A stretch of DNA of 16,172 bases. It comes from Bacteroidales bacterium UBA714 (GTDB taxonomy: Bacteria; Bacteroidota; Bacteroidia; Bacteroidales; UBA932). The notes beneath the pieces are model-generated. The model was not told the DNA's origin. It searched no databases and was given only the letters and a program-made list of their open reading frames with translations. Positions within the stretch are counted from its first letter, which is position 1, and each line of letters opens with the position of its first letter. The translations under genes and the position numbers were made by a program. Positions 13,663 to 16,172 of this stretch are shown here, piece after piece. The stretch spans positions 1 through 16,172 of the forward strand of contig DBLW01000092.1 of assembly GCA_002298075.1 (NCBI GenBank), written 5' to 3'.

Positions 13663-16172
13663 ATGAAAAAGTCATTTCTTTCAGCCCTTGCCCTCCTCAT
13701 TTCCTGCATCGGCTTATGTGCGGCGGGCCAGGACGGCCTTGTGTTTAAAGGACGGGTGACGGACTTGCAGGGCAATCCTGTGGCGTATGCCACAGTCGCA
13801 ATCACTGATGCTTCCGGCTCTGTCATTTCAGGAGCGACCTCAGGCGAGGACGGTTCCTGGCAGATAATCTCCCCGAAAGGCTTTGCCGTTTCAGACAGCC
13901 TTGTCTTCCTGTGCTCTTTCATCGGATACAAGGACTTTACCGCATCTCTTGGCGATATGGCAGGCAACAGCTCCGGCAGCATAATCACTCTGAGGGATGC
14001 CGTGCTTGAAGAGGATGCCCAGGCACTTGCCGGAGCTGTCGTGTCCGGAAAGCGTGAACTGATTGAGCATCATTTCGACAAGCTGGTGCTGAATGTCTCC
14101 GAACTGGCTGTGGCCCAGACCGGCAATGCGCTGGATGTCCTCAAAAACTCCCCGGGCGTGACCCTTGACAAGGACGGCAACGTGAAGCTCAACGGACAGA
14201 CCGTTTCCGTATGGATTGACGGAAGGCCATCATCCATGTCCGGAAAGGATCTTGAAGTATATCTTAAGGGCAGCCCGGGCAACACGATAGAGAAAGTGGA
14301 GCTGATGTCATCCCCTTCCGCCAAATATGATGCGGAAGGTAGCGGCGGAATAATCAACATAAAGACCAGAAAGGGGTTCATGCAGGGGCTTAGCGGCTCT
14401 GTAACCGCCAACGGGGGACTTCGTCTCAATCCAACTGGGGAAGGCTCCAAGGTGAATCCTTACGGTGACATTTCCGCTAATCTGATGTATAAGACGGACA
14501 AGACCCTTACATCGTTCACTTATTCGCCGTCAATGACGGAAATGTCCGCAGCTGCCTATGAGAACAAATGGTACGGGACGGATTATTCTTCTCTCCAGCA
14601 GTCTGAGACCGCCATGAACAGCAGGTGGGGAGGGCACAGCCTCCGTTTGCAGCATGACTGGCATGTAAGCGACAAGGATGTGCTCGGGGCCATAGCGAAC
14701 TTGAGGTTCAGTGACAGCGGTTCGGATTCGGGTAACGGAAGCACCATTTCCGACTATAGGGCATGGGGTACTCCGGCTCAGGAACTGTACTCGGTGATGC
14801 TGAGCAACAATGCCTCGCAGGATAAGGGCAATTTTGTGTATGCGAACCTCAATTACACGCATACGTTCGATGAGTCGCGCGCAGCTGAGCTGACTGTAAA
14901 TGCAGACTATAGCCGCAATGCCAGCAGGGAATTCACTGAGCAGACGAACATATGGAAGACACGTCCTGCCTCATACGGTTCTGACGGCTCTGGAGGTTCT
15001 GATATCGGCGGGAACAGTTTTGAGGACTATGGTTTTCAGGAGAATACCGGAAGGGTGCTGGACCTGATTTCATTGAAGGCAGACTATACTACTGTTTTCT
15101 GGAAATCCACGGGACGCATAGAAGCCGGTCTGAAAGGGGCAGTCTCGCTGACTGACAACAAATTCTCACGTTTTGACTATCAGGTGCCCTCATGGACCTT
15201 GGGTGAGTCTCCGGTGCAGACAAACAATTTCAAATACAGGGAGCAGGTCTATGCGGCCTACCTTAATGTGGCAAAGCAGTTCGGTACCAAATGGAACGCC
15301 CAGGCAGGCCTGCGCGGTGAGATGACCTTGTCAAAAGGAATGTGGCAGGACGACCCTCATACTTCCGACAGCTACTTCGATGTTTTTCCGAATGCTACGG
15401 TGAGCTGGATTCCGTCACAGAAATTCATTTTCTCGGCCAACTATTCCTACAGGATAAGCCGTCCCAAGTATTGGCAGCTCAATCCTTTCGTCTCTTATGT
15501 GAATGCGACCACATACACTCAGGGAAAGGCGGACCTCAAACCGTCATATTCGCACAACGCGGCATTGACGGCCGTGCTCTTCGGCCGGCTTTCTATAAGC
15601 TCAGGCTACGGAAACGTCCGCAATTACAATGACATGCAGGTGCCGCGCTTTGACACGGAAAGCGGAAAAATGGGGCTCGTTTTCGACAATGCCGGCATAA
15701 AGGACATGGTATACGTGTCGCTCTCCCTTTCCGAGCAGCCTATAACCAAATGGTGGACCCTTACCTTGTCCGGATATTATGCCTATACGTATTTCAAGGC
15801 ATATGATGGAGTCGCTTCCGGCCTTGGAGAGGGCTATGTGAATAAGGGGCACTCTTTCTACGGCTATGCCTCAACCACTTTCTATCTTCCAAAGAATTTC
15901 AAGACAGGGCTTTCCGGAATGTATTGCACTCCTCAGACTGAGGGCTTTTATGACATCGACCAGATGTGGCATATGAGCTTCGACTTTTCCAAGACTTTCC
16001 TTGACGGCAAGCTCGCCCTTAATTTCTATGTGGAAGACATCTTCGGCTCAATGAAGTCGGACCTGAAGATTTATGACGGGGACAGGCTATCATACAGCAT
16101 GGCGCAGAAATTCTCCTATACTTCTTTCCGTCTCGGACTTACATGGCGTTTCGGCCAGGCAGTGAACTCCAG
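13663..16172 (+). CDS. Outer-membrane beta-barrel receptor (TonB-dependent-receptor-like, OMP_b-brl_3 type), 3' end cut by window
   Basis: An uninterrupted frame of 836 codons runs from ATG 13663 to the window edge with no stop. The signal peptide is about residues 1-22 (ends LCAAGQ). Residues about 26-112 are a carboxypeptidase-D regulatory-like domain (FKGRVTDLQGNPVAYATVAI, DGSWQI, FIGYK). Residues about 125-237 are the plug, with the family hallmarks DVLKNSPGVTLDKDGNV, VSVWIDGRPSSMSGKDLEVY, IEKVELMSSPSAKYDAEGSG and GIINIKTRKG. The rest is a beta-barrel carrying the signature YRISRPKYWQLNPFVSY (596-612) followed by ADLKPSYSHN. The last visible strand, SFRLGLTWRFG, looks like the closing C-terminal strand, so probably only a few residues are missing. 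This differs from SusC: no SusD gene is seen beside it, and it has its own promoter. It likely serves transport or signalling at the outer membrane; its substrate is unknown. Confidence 0.92.
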   Translation, partial: MKKSFLSALALLISCIGLCAAGQDGLVFKGRVTDLQGNPVAYATVAITDASGSVISGATSGEDGSWQIISPKGFAVSDSLVFLCSFIGYKDFTASLGDMAGNSSGSIITLRDAVLEEDAQALAGAVVSGKRELIEHHFDKLVLNVSELAVAQTGNALDVLKNSPGVTLDKDGNVKLNGQTVSVWIDGRPSSMSGKDLEVYLKGSPGNTIEKVELMSSPSAKYDAEGSGGIINIKTRKGFMQGLSGSVTANGGLRLNPTGEGSKVNPYGDISANLMYKTDKTLTSFTYSPSMTEMSAAAYENKWYGTDYSSLQQSETAMNSRWGGHSLRLQHDWHVSDKDVLGAIANLRFSDSGSDSGNGSTISDYRAWGTPAQELYSVMLSNNASQDKGNFVYANLNYTHTFDESRAAELTVNADYSRNASREFTEQTNIWKTRPASYGSDGSGGSDIGGNSFEDYGFQENTGRVLDLISLKADYTTVFWKSTGRIEAGLKGAVSLTDNKFSRFDYQVPSWTLGESPVQTNNFKYREQVYAAYLNVAKQFGTKWNAQAGLRGEMTLSKGMWQDDPHTSDSYFDVFPNATVSWIPSQKFIFSANYSYRISRPKYWQLNPFVSYVNATTYTQGKADLKPSYSHNAALTAVLFGRLSISSGYGNVRNYNDMQVPRFDTESGKMGLVFDNAGIKDMVYVSLSLSEQPITKWWTLTLSGYYAYTYFKAYDGVASGLGEGYVNKGHSFYGYASTTFYLPKNFKTGLSGMYCTPQTEGFYDIDQMWHMSFDFSKTFLDGKLALNFYVEDIFGSMKSDLKIYDGDRLSYSMAQKFSYTSFRLGLTWRFGQAVNS

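Noticed and set aside
15342..15632. Plus-strand 96-codon frame inside the beta-barrel receptor gene
   Set aside because: It is out of frame within an uninterrupted 836-codon gene that has strong family motifs on both sides of this stretch.

Overview
The window comes from a member of the Bacteroidales (phylum Bacteroidota). The evidence is a SusC/SusD outer-membrane pair, a run of lipoproteins with Bacteroidota-type lipoboxes, BACON-like domains, start sites without clear Shine-Dalgarno sequences, and one TTTG / TAnnTTTG-like promoter. Base composition looks close to balanced GC/AT. I cannot name the genus.

Layout. Bases 1-13452 read as one plus-strand operon of nine genes with gaps of 1 to 60 bases: the 3' end of a susC gene; a susD gene; a 321-aa lipoprotein with a Calx-beta/DUF4843-like start; a 673-aa lipoprotein with a BACON-like start; a 900-aa lipoprotein with two related N-terminal domains followed by leucine-rich repeats (LRRs); a 601-aa lipoprotein with two BACON-like domains and LRRs; a 688-aa subtilisin-family (S8) serine protease lipoprotein; a DUF1573 protein; and a small lipocalin-like lipoprotein. 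A strong intrinsic terminator at about 13486-13524 closes it. A likely Bacteroidota promoter at 13584-13615 then starts a separate gene for a TonB-dependent receptor-like beta-barrel protein (carboxypeptidase-regulatory domain, plug, barrel). That gene runs off the right edge only a few residues before its expected end.

How the genes may work together. SusC/SusD pairs import oligomers across the outer membrane. This operon shows no glycoside hydrolase or polysaccharide lyase; its only recognisable enzyme is a lipid-anchored subtilisin with an intact Asp/His/Ser/Asn catalytic set. The simplest inference is a protein- or peptide-utilisation locus: surface LRR and BACON lipoproteins would bind a protein or glycoprotein, the S8 protease would cut it, and SusC/SusD with the two accessory lipoproteins would import the peptides. 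The substrate cannot be read from the sequence. No RNA gene, CRISPR array, insertion sequence or phage feature was seen. No stretch longer than about 210 bases lacks a gene.
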